DNA of 64,000 nt from Loxodes magnus. Taxonomy: Eukaryota; Ciliophora; Karyorelictea; Loxodida; Loxodidae. The notes below the pieces were generated by a model. That model worked only from the letters and a program-made list of their open reading frames with translations. It did no database searches and was not told the DNA's origin. The translations under genes were made by a program, and so were the position numbers. The stretch spans positions 186,001 to 250,000 of the forward strand of contig CAMPDV010000285.1 of the NCBI GenBank assembly GCA_946699065.1, read 5' to 3'. This document shows, in pieces, positions 1 to 11,875 of this stretch; the stretch's first letter is position 1, and every line of letters begins with the position of its first letter.

Positions 1-302
1 TTAAATTTATGTCACTATAAAACGAAAGTTAAACCTAAAAGATAATGATTTATACTTAAAAGTTTACTTTTATATTTCATTTATATTTATCATTTTAATT
101 TACTTAATATAATAGAAGTTTATTGCTCTGTATTGTCAATTAATGTTTATTATTTTTAATTTTATCTTATTCTCTTTATCTTAATTTTAGCTTATATAGT
201 TTTCTTCTTTTTATTATAGTAACATGTTACTTAATTTTAAGTAAGAACATTTCTATCATCATCTTCTTTTGATTATTATATCTATTTTATAAATGATATT
301 AA
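1..302. other. AT-rich intergenic stretch
   Basis: No domain, repeat or RNA that I can recognise. It lies just upstream of the first zinc-knuckle element. Confidence 0.5.
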
Positions 303-1118
303 ATGGAAGAATTCAAAAGAGGTTTCTACAACACCTTTAAGAAATTGGAGAGAGAAACAAGCTCAGAAGACAACACATGCAATAACCCCAACCTCATAAG
401 AGAAGCCAATGAAGCATATGAAATCTGCTCTTTACTAGGAGGTCTCGGAATTCAATCATTCTAGCCAGATGAGTATGGAATAAGTAATCAAAGTGATATT
501 AAACCTTCAGGAAGAGGTCGGGAAGCTGAAAAAGGACAATGACAAACTAATGGAGAATCTGAACAAGCAAGAGGAATCGATTCAAGATTTACATCTCAAG
601 GGTGAGATCTAAGCGCTTTCTTGAACATATCTCAGAGTGCGAACAACTAATCCCAGAATCAAGATTAAAAATACAGAGAAATTGACTGTAAATTAGCATA
701 GTTAGCAGAAAATCAGCAAGCATTGCAAAAGTAAATTGAATCAAGGGATTAGAATTAAGATAAGATGGAGATCGAAGAAATTAAAGTTGACAATCCTTTA
801 TACAAGCGAGAAGTGAAACGTGCTACTAAAGTGGTTCAAGAGTACACTTGTGAAGGAAATGTAGGAAATTCCTCAATTTAAAACAGATTTAAAGGAAAAA
901 TTAAAGATAATGGTAGGAAAAAAGGAAGAGGTAGCAGCTCAAATTTAGAAGGAATAGAGAACAGTTATGGATGAACGTTTTTGAATATATGCAAGAAAAA
1001 AGGCAACTAGTAATGGAAGTGGAATTAGAGACTTTAAGAACATGCAAGACAGAACAGTGGGTGGAGTATGAATATTTAATTTTAGCCTCCGGAGCAATCT
1101 AAAGGCAGGCTAGGAGAT
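303..1118 (+). pseudogene. Gag-like zinc-knuckle protein, copy A (decayed)
   Basis: First of a family of about nine related copies in this window. The N-terminus reads MEEFKRGFYNTFKKLER and matches the copies starting near 16,817 and 41,960. A coiled-coil stretch follows, then near 830-870 a CCHC knuckle read as C-Y-Q-S-G-S-R-V-H-L-W-R-K-C. The second Cys is lost, and TGA supplies the Trp before R-K-C. The tail (EYEYLILASGAI) is shared with copies B and C. Several frameshifts separate these blocks, so this is a fossil. The sequence switches abruptly at about 1,118 into a fragment of the ubiquitin-like gene. CCHC knuckles are typical of retroelement Gag/ORF1 proteins that bind RNA; that role is inferred. 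No reverse transcriptase follows. Confidence 0.65.
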
Positions 1119-2085
1119 TACGAAATAAGAAATGATTAGATAATAGACTTAGAGGTAAAGAAAAAGATTAGAGTTATAGGTAAGCACTTAAAGTGGAAAG
1201 AAATTTTGTTTACGAGTAGATAAAAATGAAGAAATAAGAAACATAAAAAGAAAGATAGGAAATAAAGAAAAGATAGGGCAAAAAAGATTTAAGTTAATAA
1301 AAGAGTATAAAAGAAAGATAGAAGAAGGGTATAAATTATGAAATTATGGAATAGTAAGAGATTAAAATATTTATTTAGAATATGATTTCAAAGGAGGAAT
1401 CTAAATATTTGCTAGAGCATAGATAGGTAAAAAAATAGTGCTTGATGTTTTATCTTCTTATACTATAGAAAGTGTAAAAAATAAAATATTTGATTAAGCA
1501 GTCTTTGATCCTAAACTCATTTATGGAAAAAATGAATTAGAAGATGATTATACACTACCTGATTATAATATTTCACATAAGTCAACTTTAAGTTTAATTT
1601 TACTTTAAGAAGAGTTCCTATAATATTTGTAAAAACATAAGATGCAAAACGAAAGCATTTAATGTTGAACTTTCTATTACAGTAGAAAAGGTAAAAGCGA
1701 AAATATAAAACAAATGAAGTACTCCTGCTGATAAATAAATACTTATTTTTAATGGTTAAAAGCTAGAAGATAATCTCTACTTTAAAGCGTTATAAAGCAA
1801 GAGTCAATTCTTATTTTAGATTTTCATATTTAGATTAAAATTAATCACCCTGATAATAAATCTGTAGTAGTTAGTACCTTTCAATCATAAAAAATAGAAT
1901 ATATCAAACAATAAATTTATGAGCAATAAAGTATCTAAATTAATCAGCAAATACTTATTTATAACGAATAAGAACTAGAAAATTAGAAACATATCTATCA
2001 CTATAATATTCAAAATGATTACTTTTCTATTGTGGAAAATCCCTTTTAGTTGTGATACTTTAAATTTATAAAGTTAAGTTCTTCA
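1119..2085 (+). pseudogene. Fragment of multi-ubiquitin-like gene (no RING part)
   Basis: Matches the middle of the minus-strand gene at 11,876-15,350, starting at the segment reading DNRLRGK. With TAA/TAG as Gln and TGA as Trp it encodes three successive ubiquitin-like units. They contain IESVKNKIFDQ with YGKNELEDDYTL, then VEKVKAKIQNKWSTPADKQ with FNGQKLEDN, then a third with YNEQELENQ. The second is closer to real ubiquitin (I-F-V-K-T, VKAKIQ, LEDN) than its counterpart in the full gene. There are frameshifts near 1,160 and 1,650. It lacks the RING, B-box, coiled coil and last repeats, and joins the zinc-knuckle fossil upstream. Probably a partial copy, perhaps moved by the neighbouring retroelement. 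Confidence 0.75.
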
Positions 2086-2479
2086 ATTTAATTAAGTGAC
2101 TAATTTTTAAAAGACTAAGTCTCTTTTATTTATTTTTTATTTTAATTTAAAATTTTGCAAATTCATTTGCCATTTTATCATTTTTTGTCTCAAATACTTC
2201 CTCAAATTGAAGCACGTAGTCTTTTTATTCACAGAGTGGATTCACTAAGAATTATCTTAATTACTATCTCTCGATATATTTTTCTTTTAGTAAAGCGCAA
2301 AAAATAATCCTTAAAATGAAGTTGCTATTTTAAATAGATTTTCACTTTAATTTTATTTTTTGCTAAAGAAATATCCTAAGTATCTTGAATATCCCAAATA
2401 TCCTAAATAACTAAAGTAGCAAACATTTAAGATAATACTGAGATCTCTAACAGAAATAAGATTTAGAAGGTCTTAAGAT

Positions 2480-3079
2480 ATGAAAAGTAATAAATAAGCT
2501 ATGCTATACTCCAGAAGGAATATTATATTAAAAAAAGAGTAAAGAGAATGAAATTGCGTGGTCATTGCATTTCGCAATAAAAAAGAAATCAGCAAATATT
2601 TTAATGGAGTTTGACTAAAGCAAGTGCCAATAGATACATACTTAAACAAGATAATCCAGACGAATATTGAAAATGGAATATTTAACATAACTAATAAACT
2701 TTTAAACAGTGACGAATTTAATGATGAGGCAACTACTATAAATCATTATAATTATTATTGTTAAACAAGTTTTTTTGGTACATATAATTCTAAAACTCTT
2801 AAACATACCTTAAATACTTACACTTCTAAAGAAACAATTCAAAACGCAAACTTTATTGCAAATAAAATTTTGATAATCACCCAAAAATAAATTCTACAAT
2901 TAAGTAATTTAAATTAATATCATTTAGATTTAAAATTATTTTAGTCTTCTTTTGACTAAGATAAAAAAATAAAAAATTGTATAAAAAATGTACAAAAACT
3001 AGATTTTTATGAGCAAGATAATTTAAAATAGCTATATATTTATTTCATGTTCTAGCATGTAGATTTATAATAGAAATGA
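2480..3079 (+). CDS. Hypothetical protein, no family recognised
   Basis: Continuous frame of 199 codons ending on TGA (3077-3079; another in-frame TGA at 3086). Begins MKSNKQAMLYSRRN and contains NCVVIAFRNKKEISKYF and a C-terminal IYFMFQHVDLQQK. In-frame TGA occurs as Trp (REW-N, GVW-L). The same frame stays protein-like upstream to about 2,100 (LKYFLKLKHVVFLFTEW) without an ATG, so the true start may lie further 5', or an intron may link it. Composition is Lys/Asn/Gln rich with mixed hydrophobic segments. It follows the ubiquitin-like fragment in a different phase. Function unknown. Confidence 0.5.
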
Positions 3080-3225
3080 AAGTAATGAAATAAATTATTT
3101 CCAGAGTCGATAAATAAACTCTTTTGCTTTTAGAGTGTCAATTTCATTTTCTCATTCCCTTTTATTTTATATACTAACAAAAAGATTACTTGTAATAGAA
3201 CAAATAAAAAAACGCAATTTTTATG

Positions 3226-4395
3226 GCTTTAATTATGAAGAAAATTGCTCCTAAACTAAGAATCAACATTAGATGGATGGTTATGTCAATTAGCAAAGAG
3301 GAATCACTATGTATTTGAAACATACTCAAGGAAGGTAATAGAGATACTTCAGCTCAACGATGAAATGATAATGCAAGAAAAATGAAAAGGAACAAATTGA
3401 AAATTTTTGATTAAAAAAGCGATAAAATTCCATAATGATGTAAATTCAATTTCAAGAATGTAGAATATGATCATTTGCTAAAAATATAGAAGTGAATGAA
3501 AGGAACATTTCATACAAGGAACACCAAACTATCTATCTAGGATTCAACAAACACAGAAAACAGGAATTATGCTGCTTATTTAGACTACGGACCAAATGTA
3601 ATTGAGCAGTATAAGCAATAAAAGAAAGAAATCCAATAGAGAGTGAAGTATGTTAATTCTGCAATTATAGAAAGCAAGATGAGATCCATATAATAGATTG
3701 CAGATGATTCAAAGAAGAAAAAGAATAGTTAATAGAAAATCTCGCGAACGTAAATATCAGTAATAACTAATAAAAATAAACCTTCCTGGACCTCAAACTT
3801 GAAGAAATAATATGAGAAATTACAAATTCGAAAATCTGATACGAACCCTACAAGTAAGCAAAAGAAAAGAAATAGATTGTCACATTAAAAATTTTCAGAA
3901 AGATATATTAGAGAAAAGTAAACGGAGCTATATTTAAAAATTTCTCCCTTATTAGAAAAAAATTGGTAAAAACTACAGAGCATGATCCAAATAGCATACT
4001 TGAATTTATAATCGGTTATCAAGAAGACAAAAATAAAAACTTGATTTAACGCTTTTATAACATTTCTAAGAAGATGTGGAAAGGAACTTGCGATGCACTG
4101 ATAAAAGACTAACAGATAGCTTAACTATCAAAAGACAAATGAAGAGTTAGAAAAGTAATAGATAGAGAATGGAATTCTACTGTTTTAAAAAGACCTAATG
4201 ATGGAGCCTGACTCTAATTATTCAGATCAGGATATAATGAACCTATTGGAATAAGAATTTAAATAAATGGAAGAAAATGAGAAGATTCAGGTTAGATAAG
4301 ATAATTTCCAATAATACTCTTACTTTTGATTCTCTCTTAAATTGTGGTCAACCTATCAATGGTGAAACCACATAAGATAATTAACTCATTCATGA
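3226..4395 (+). CDS. Hypothetical basic protein (possible FLYWCH-like zinc finger)
   Basis: One uninterrupted frame of 389 residues from ATG 3226 to TGA 4393-4395. TGA reads as Trp inside and TAA/TAG as Gln throughout. The first 100 residues contain a basic Trp/Cys segment (IPQWCKFNF, then KWMKGTFHTRNTKLS) that loosely recalls the W-x-C...C-x-G-T pattern of FLYWCH domains in MULE-type transposases. The Cys/His set is not complete, so this is weak. The rest is Lys/Gln-rich and probably coiled (PNVIEQYKQQKKEIQQRV), with an acidic C-terminus (EPDSNYSDQDIMNLLEQEF). No frameshift was found over 1.17 kb. It shares its strand with the genes on both sides. Confidence 0.5.
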
Positions 4396-4559
4396 AGATT
4401 ATTTTTAATTATGAGATTTCATATTATGCCGTTGAATCTTAATATGCACTAAAAGTTTGAAGATCTAAGGTGAAGAAACAAGTTTATTGAATTTGTTAAT
4501 CTTCTCCAAGAATAAAAATTTCTTAGTTTTTTAATATTTATGATATCTTTTATTAACTA

Positions 4560-4995
4560 GAAAGAAAAAATCTATATAATAATTTTTCTATATAAATCTT
4601 GACTTATATACTTCGATTGCACAATAGAAAATCCCCTTCCTTTCTTCAAACTTTCTACAAATTTTCTTCATATCCATCTCTATTTACTTCTTCTCAACTT
4701 CATATTCATAGTTCTTCCATATTTTTTTCCTTCTTACCCTGATTCATTATTTTATACTCTTTTACTTGTTCTATAGTGTTTCTATTTTCATTCTTCTTCT
4801 AAATCTTTTTTAATACATTTTATTTCTACGCTTTTCGCAACTTTCTTCTTATCTCATTTTACTTTTATGTTACCATTTCTAATTTTGTTCTCTATTTTAC
4901 TTCTTTTTTTCTAAATTTCTCTTATTATCCTTTTTATTGCACATTCTAAGATATTTCTCTCTTTCACTTTTCTTAACTATATTAAACTTACTCTC
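4560..4995 (-). other. Purine-rich strand, possible coiled-coil fragment
   Basis: The minus strand is almost entirely A and G and translates to Lys/Arg/Glu-rich peptides in more than one frame (such as KIENKIRNGNIKVKW and KICRKFEERKG). No single frame is convincing across the whole stretch. It could be a decayed coiled-coil gene or a low-complexity polypurine tract. Confidence 0.25.
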
Positions 4996-5187
4996 TCAAA
5001 TATTATTTTTCTTTAATTTAACTCTCATAAGGCAACTCCAAATGCATAAACATCTGAATTAATACTATACCTAGGACTTATTTCTAAATATGAAATACCA
5101 TAAAATGCAAGTAATAATGTTGAAGTAGAAAAGCTTAGTTGGTTTAGTTTTCTTAAGCTAGAATTTGAAAGTCGATGATTAGATAAA

Positions 5188-7425
5188 ATGGGAGAAAAAA
5201 TTAAAACTGACTCCTTGCAGCTTCACACTGACTTTAATACTATGAAAAATAAGTCTTAAGCTATTATGAGGTAAAGTAGAAGAGAAAAAGACAATCAGAA
5301 TTCTAATGAAAGGTAAAATTATTTGCTTGAAATAGAATAAATCACAAATTACAGCTAAAGTCTGATTATAAAATAATCTAAGTTTCTTTAAGCTAACTAA
5401 GCATTAACAAACTAGTAGATAATAATAGAGTTTAAGAGATTTAAAAAGTAGAATAAAGGAGAATAATTTGAATATTAGAAAAACTACTCTCATACTATAA
5501 TTTCAAACTTTAAGAATGTGAACTCATCTAAAAAAGAGCGTAAAACTCATAAAGTTAGCATGATTAATTAAGTAAAGTTGCACATTAGAAGCAAGAATTT
5601 GAAGTAATTACAATTCAGTTGGTAAATTATAAGGATAAATAGAGAATGTCAATCCTATTTAGTTTTAGTCGAAACTTACTAAATAAAGCAGTTTAATTAA
5701 ATAAGTTTTGCTCAACCAGCCAAATAAGAAGAAAATGGTTCTTTAAAAAAGAATATGACAATGAAATTAAAAAATGCAAAACCTATAATTTAATCATATT
5801 CCCTTCTGACAAAATCAGGAAAATAAGAAAAAAATAAATTTTTTTATTTAAGAGTTGTTTCGTCCTAAAGTAGGGTTAATTAAAGCTGTCACTAAGTTAT
5901 AAACAATATTTAGAGATAAGATGATTAGGAAGACTTTAATTGTGAAATTAAACCGGACATTTTGAAAAATTTCAGCGTTTTCATATAAAAGGAGATAATA
6001 TTAGAGTTTAAGTCTTAGTGACTAAGAAAAAAGCGAATCAACTTTTTTTTGAAGAAACTGAATAAATAAAAGTAAAATACTAGTTAAAAGAAATAGCAGG
6101 AAATCTGAATACGTAATGGATAATAGTGACTGCAAGCAAATGATATTTGTCTACTATAAGTAATTTACCTCGTTCAATCAGACGACTATTTTATTTACAG
6201 CTAGTAGAAAGAAACTAATGCGGAGTCTTATAAAGAAAACTTCATCAAGGAAAAATAATTTGATTAAAAAATCTTTAAGTTCAAACAAAAAAATACGTCT
6301 CATCGCTTAAGTAAAACAATAAGCTTAGTAGACAAATTAGAAAATAAAAAGGATATAACAGAACATTGTCAAACCAGATTGATTAATAATCACACGGTGT
6401 GAGGAAAAAATTTATCAAAAGTAAATAAATAAAATAAATTTACTATATATCACAAAATAGTTCCAAATTAGATAGCTATAAATGTAGTTTAGGAAGTTAA
6501 CTAGTTTTTTGAGAGATCTTCTAATTGTTTCTTTGAATTATAAGAAATAGGTTGATATATTTTAATAGTAAATACAGTTTTATCTAAGAAGGATAATAGT
6601 TAAGAACATGCATTTTAAACTAAAAGGCAATAATTGCTTAATGATTTCATAACAAATTTGAAACTAAATTAAATTTCCTTTTTAGAATAATAGCAAATAA
6701 CTTAAAGAAACTACTCTCTAATGAGATAATAGACAACAGATAAGGTCCAATCTTAAAGAATTTTAGATGAGATAGAATCTCATTTTTCTTAAAAAAAGAT
6801 TAATAGTTATCTGTTAAGTTAATTTATGAACAATAGCATTTTAAATTTGGAAAGAATAGAGCGCTAGAAGCATTTAGCAAAAGATTTATTTAAGGTCTAA
6901 AACTGCTGGTAATATGAGCAAAAAAAGCTTGTAGAGGAGGTAAATAAAGATAAAATAAGCAAAAAAATTGAAAAACTTTAAAAGAAAGTAAAAATTAATA
7001 GATTTGCTACTTAGCGAATAAAACGCATTTGTCATAAGTATAGTAGGCATAAACACTTAGGTGTTTTATATGATTGGTAAAATCAAAATTTAATTAAAAA
7101 ATTAAGTAGAAAAAACTAAACAAAATCTATTAATTTAAAATTAGAAAAGAAAAGGATAAACTTACAAGTCAATTAATATGAATTGGGAAGTTGCAGCACT
7201 AACTATCTCCATAATAAAAAATAAGGATTGGTATAGAAAAATAACAGATCTATGTCTTGTAAATGGAGTTAACTTTAAGCTAATTAGTTGCTTTTATAAA
7301 AAAATTAGTTATTTTCTTTAGATCATATTTAATAACAAATTTAACTTCTCTCAGAAATTTAGGTTATAATCAGTTCTATTTGCTATAAGCTTAATAAATA
7401 TGAAATTTAATTGTACTTTAAGTGA
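5188..7425 (+). CDS. Large hypothetical Lys/Gln-rich protein, 745 aa
   Basis: I read this frame codon by codon. It runs 745 codons from ATG 5188 to TGA 7423-7425 with no frameshift. TAA and TAG occur very often as Gln, and TGA occurs five times as Trp (near 6,019, 6,106, 6,127, 6,406 and 6,553). The rest is long Lys/Asn/Gln-rich sequence with scattered aromatic residues. Near residues 550-630 is a more ordered, basic, helical stretch (LAKDLFKVQNCW, EEVNKDKISKKIEKL, RICHKYSRHKHLGVLYDW). No known domain is recognised. A start further upstream is possible. Together with 2480-3079 and 3226-4395 it forms a plus-strand run of apparently intact genes before the accessory region. Confidence 0.55.
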
Positions 7426-7554
7426 TTTTTAGTGCTTTTGAGTTTTATAAAAAGATTAAATTATTAAAGCAATTTTAAATAGAAAACAATAGTTAAAACA
7501 TTTTTAAGAGATTTCATATATAATAATTATAAATTGATTTAAGAGTTATTGTAT

Positions 7555-8805
7555 TCAGAATTTTGCCCTTAGCATCCCAATAAGGGAGTCCATTTTAACT
7601 TCAAGTGAGTCCATCTTTTGATCGATAGAACTAGCTTTAACTTTAAGGATCTCAATTTCTTTCACTTTCTCTTCAATAGAATTTATCTTGCCATCGGAAG
7701 AATTCATCTTATCTTCAAAGAAAGTTCAATTTATCAAATCTTTTCGTTTATTTAATCTTCAGACTTATTGATGCACTCTCTTACATCTGCAACTTTTCCT
7801 TCCCATCCAAAGTTATCTTCTTAATAATAATTATCGTATCTATGAAGATATTGTTCCTTATTTTAAGGGTTTCATATTTTTAAAATCTGCTCTACCTCAA
7901 GAATAACTTCAGTCATTTCTCGATAATCATAATAAGTCTGCTGAATTTAGAACTCATCAAATGAATCTCCTAGAATTGAGATTATCATACTAAGCATCAC
8001 CACTGCTAAGAGGAAAGTAGCATATACAATATCCAAATCATCTTTGTCAAAAACTCCTGAATCTCCGGCTATTAAATCAAAAGATGAAATCCAGATGCTT
8101 TTAAATGTAACTTGCTCACTCTTTGCTGTAATATATAGAAGGCCAAATGCTATTGTAGTATAAACCATAATAGAAATGAAATATCTTATTTTATAAGAGA
8201 ATATATAATCAGCAATATGTAATATCGTGTTGCTGAAAAGGCTCTAAAACTGTAATTCCACGTAATACATTCAAAAGAAGAACAATCCAGTTAAGTGTTT
8301 CTAATTTAATATCAAAAATGCAAAAGAAGATCCATGGAGACATACAAATAATCCTAGCCATGTCAATTATATTCCAAGTATCCTTAAAATATTCTAATCT
8401 TGTTACTTTAAATTAAAGTAACTCTCAAATAAGCAAACTAACATTAACCAGCACTAACAAAATCAAGGTGAGATAAAACAGCCAAAAGGATTAAGTCATC
8501 ATAATAACAACAAAAAATAAATTCAGTCATATCAAACAAGAATTAGAAAGGATTTAATATCATAACTGATTTCACTTTAAATCAATATAACTTTTTATTA
8601 TTTTATTCTTATATAAATCTTTATTTTATGGGACTAAAAAAGAGTTTAATAAATCTATGCTTTAATCAAAACCAGTTTTCGAAGGAAACTTACACCAAGA
8701 AGTTGATATTTTGAAATGCTCTCTATTTAAACCATTTTATTGTTAATCAGTATACTTTTTCTTTTTATAATTGACATTTAATCAAGTATTTAAAAGTAAC
8801 TAATC
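7555..8805 (-). pseudogene. TRP/polycystin-like cation channel domain, disrupted
   Basis: Read on the minus strand, this has the order expected of ciliate TRP-like channels. A cytosolic linker (DLLNSFLVPQNKDLYKNKII) leads into YIDLKWNQLWYQILS, a membrane helix (FWLFYLTLILLVLVNVSL), and then YFKDTWNIIDMARII. The S4/S5 motif NVLRGITVLEPFQ is next, then the S5/pore region (VYTTIAFGLLYITAK; GDSGVFDKDDLD) and S6 (FLLAVVMLSMIISILGDSF). A coiled-coil tail follows (KINSIEEKVKEIEILKVKA) and ends on TGA at 7555-7557. Single-base losses near 8,245 and 8,195, and another near 7,720, shift the frame. The 5' side stops at a T-tract (A-tract on plus) at 8,808-8,823. The WD40 block on the same strand upstream is probably its other half. 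Confidence 0.7.
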
Positions 8806-8823
8806 TTAAAAAAAAAAAAAAAT

Positions 8824-9340
8824 TTAGGTAAACCAGTCACTGAATTTAATTCGCTAATCTTATTTAATATGAATAAAATTACGAAAATTTGTATCGAAGT
8901 AGAGTTATTTATGAGGAAAAGGATTCAAATAGGTGGAAGGATTTCGAATAGTTTCAGGAAAGTCAAGCTAAGGGGATAAAAATGTAGATTTATTCAAAAT
9001 ATCCTTAGAATCCAGTTAAGACAATAAATCTAAAATTAAGTCAGTATTACTTTAATGCTGTTTTAAGATAGAATAAAACAAAGACGAGTGACCAAAAAAG
9101 TCAGAACTTAACCATATACCAGGATATTGTTTAAAAGCATTTTCAATATACTATGTTCTTCCTAAAAAGCATGCAAAATGAAGAGGAGTAAAGTAATAAG
9201 AAGATAAAAAGCAATTTCAGAAAATAACTTTATTCCGAGATCCAGAAGCAATACAATTTCAAACATTCAAATAAGAAATTAGGGAAATATTTTGAAGAGG
9301 AACATGCAACAAATCTAAATAAAATAAAAAAACTTTAAAT
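8824..9340 (+). other. Inserted coding-like fragment, Lys/Gln-rich
   Basis: Starts beside a run of about 15 A residues and reads plus-strand as a coherent peptide (EEKDSNRWKDFEQFQESQAK, LKLSQYYFNAVLRQNKTKTS, FKHSNKKLGKYFEEEH). There is no clear ATG and no recognised family. It separates the WD40 and channel blocks, which lie on the opposite strand, so it looks like an insertion into one gene. The antisense translation is Phe/Leu/Ser-rich and less credible. Confidence 0.4.
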
Positions 9341-9384
9341 GCTTTGAAACTTTGATTATCGGCCTATATAAATATTAGTATATT

Positions 9385-9986
9385 TTTAGAGGTTTCAAAC
9401 TTTTATAGAATTGTCTTATCCATCTGGACCGAATGAAACACGATTAACAAAATCTTAATGTCCTTTTAATGTGGCAATTTCGATTTTATTTTTTAGGCTT
9501 CATAGTTTATAGTATTGTCTTATGAAGAACTAGCCAGCGTAAATCCGTCAGGACTGAATGAAATACATGTAACAGAATTTTCATGTCCTTTAAGAGTAAT
9601 TATTTCAGTATTATTTTGGAGGTTCAAAGTTTTATAGTCTTACCTCATGATAAACTAGCTAAAGTTGATCCATTTGGACTGAAAGTAAAATAATTAACAG
9701 AACTTTCATGTCCTTTAAGAGTTATAATTTCAGTATGATTTAAAATATTTCAAAGTTTTATAGTTTTGTCTTATGAAGAACTAGCAAGTGTAGATCCATC
9801 AGAACTGAAGGAAACACATGTTATAGAATCTTAACGTCCTTCAAGAATGATAGATATAGTTTCATTTTAGAGATTTTAGAGATTTCAGAGTTTTATTGTC
9901 TTACCTTCAAAAGAACTAGACAGTGTAGATCCATCAAGACTGAAAGAAACACAGCAAATGGATTCGTTATCATTTTGATGCTCCAT
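9385..9986 (-). pseudogene. WD40 repeat block, frameshifted
   Basis: Begins MEHQNDNESICCVSFSLDGS and carries four WD40 units. Each has the GH...V/I-S-F-S-x-D-G-S-T-L-A-S-S-S-x-D-x-T-I-K-L-W pattern, for example SVTCISFSPDGFTLASSS. The terminal Trp is encoded by TGA in three units, good evidence for the code. One base is missing near 9,630 (KLW-NLQNNTEII) and the last unit near 9,440-9,500 is damaged. WD40 domains are beta-propeller scaffolds. WD40 repeats fused to ion-channel domains are, to my knowledge, found in other ciliates, and the channel block lies downstream on the same strand. I infer one former gene spanning about 7,555-9,986. Confidence 0.75.
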
Positions 9987-10362
9987 GCTTTTCGATTTAT
10001 TCTTTAATTTTATGAAACGTATTTCATTCAAGTTAATTTTTTTTCTTCTGTTATTATTTAATTTTCTTCTTTATTTTCCTTTTGTTAAGTTTCGTTCTTT
10101 TCTTATTTATCGATAAAACTTACTTAAAGTGATTTCGACATTTTAGAATAAAAAATAAAAAAAGATTGCACGATAAAAAAATTAATTGCGAGTTTTTTCT
10201 ACATTTTTTTATCTCAAAATGATTTAATTTTACGTTTTTTAACTTTTAAACATTTTCAGTATATTAAGAAAAGAAATTTTATATTTTTCGCTTTTTTTTA
10301 TATTTTCTTATTTTTTCATTGGAATTTATATTTTTTAATTTTTTCTGGATGATCGAAAGGAT

Positions 10363-11714
10363 TTGAAAAAGCAACTAAAGAATACAAGAAATAAAGAGCG
10401 GGGAATATTAGAAGAAGGATTAGATGAGAGCAAAACGCCTACGCAAAAGATGGGTATAAAGAGACCAAAAGAAAATCTGATAAAATTGAGTGAGAAGCAG
10501 AGAGATAGAAAAATGGTTGAGAAATTTGAAATCACTTTGGTCAGAAAATTCTTCATATCAGTATATCAGAAAGAGTAAGCTTAAAATTTGATATCCTTCG
10601 CGGACCTTAAGCAAGAAGTTAAAAAGCTTCTTATTGAAAAAAGAAATATCCTGATCTAAATCGCTAATCTAATAAAGTGAAAGGAGAGATTTTAAGAAAC
10701 CTATAGCAGGGAATAAAACGAACTCTAGAACGAGATGGAAGCCATCAACAAGAATATAAGGTCTATAAAAGAAGCGCTTGAATCATAGATGAGGCTGATG
10801 AGGAAGCGGTTTTTTACTGCAAGTAATTTAGACCTAAAAAGGATGAAGAAATAAATAATAAGAACCAAAAATGGTATATAAATGATGAAAAGAAAACATT
10901 GAAGAAGAAGAAATTATAGAATTTATTAAATAGGAAAAAAATGGATACTGGTGCTGCAGAAGATGTAAAAAGATTCAAAGATGCATGATAAAAATTATAT
11001 GGGGACGGAAATAGGACACTAACAATGAAATTTGCAAATGAAAGTAAAATAGAGGTATATGAATACAAAATATGGGAAAATCTTCAGTGAATAGCTAATG
11101 AAAAATAGCTGGATCAGATAAATTCAAGCAAGAGCAAATAGGGCAAGTTGGCAAAAATTATTAGAAATAGCATCTAGTGTGAGATTATTCGCAGAGCAAT
11201 ATACACTTCATCAGATAACTTACTAGTTCTTTTGGCCACGGCCAACATTCATATTTTATATTATGAAATAAAATAACATTTTTATTTAGCATCATTTGCG
11301 CAAAAGACTGAAAAACCTATAATAAGAGCTAAAATAATAAAAATAAAAACTTGAAAAATTAGAGTAGAATCTAGAAAAATAGCTGAGGAACTAAAGCTTT
11401 AATTTCCAACTATAAAGGATGCTAGCAATCAGATTTAATCTCAAATGAGAAGATAATTATATAGAGGAATGTTGATAAATGAATCAAAATGAAGCAAATA
11501 ATAAAATAATGATCAAAATGATCAAAGGAACTATGGGAAAAATAAAATAAAAGTTAAAGACGATGAATAACTAGCAGACAAAGAAAAATATTTATCAGGA
11601 TAGAAAGAATAGGGAGATACTTTTAAAAACTACTTAAGTATCATGGAAAATTTTATAGGCACAATTCAATCAGATTCAACTAATACTATAAAGATCCTAT
11701 TAAAGGAGAAATAA
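10363..11714 (+). pseudogene. Unknown coiled-coil/gag-like protein with a frame change
   Basis: The 5' part begins MKKQLKNTRNKERG and is charged and coiled (SFADLKQEVKKLLIEKRNIL; EMEAINKNIRSIKEALES). Around 10,770 the better frame changes. It then stays protein-like for about 300 codons (IIDEADEEAVFYCKQFRPKK; VKRFKDAWQKLYGDGNRTL; NLLVLLATANIHILYY; IMENFIGTIQSDSTNTIKIL) to about 11,714. No obvious stop was identified. It resembles the gag-like elements in layout but has no clear CCHC knuckle. The frame change could be a decay mutation or an intron that I could not place. Confidence 0.4.
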
Positions 11715-11875
11715 CGTTAATTAATTATTTTTATTATATTTTCCATTTTTATGGATCTAATTTATCATTAAACATAAAATTCTTTTTATAATAATGTTTT
11801 ACTTTGAATATATTTAGTTAAAAAAATAAAATTAAACATTCGAGCTAAATAAATAATATTTTTAATGTAAACTAA

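Noticed and set aside
8808-8823. A-tract as proof of a processed retrocopy
   Set aside because: The tract is at the left edge of a plus-strand fragment rather than its 3' end, so it does not fit a simple poly-A tail.
10335-11068. Standard-code ORFs of 70-84 codons on both strands
   Set aside because: They overlap A/G-rich coding sequence of an organism that reassigns stops; the antisense ones are Phe/Leu/Ser-rich shadows.
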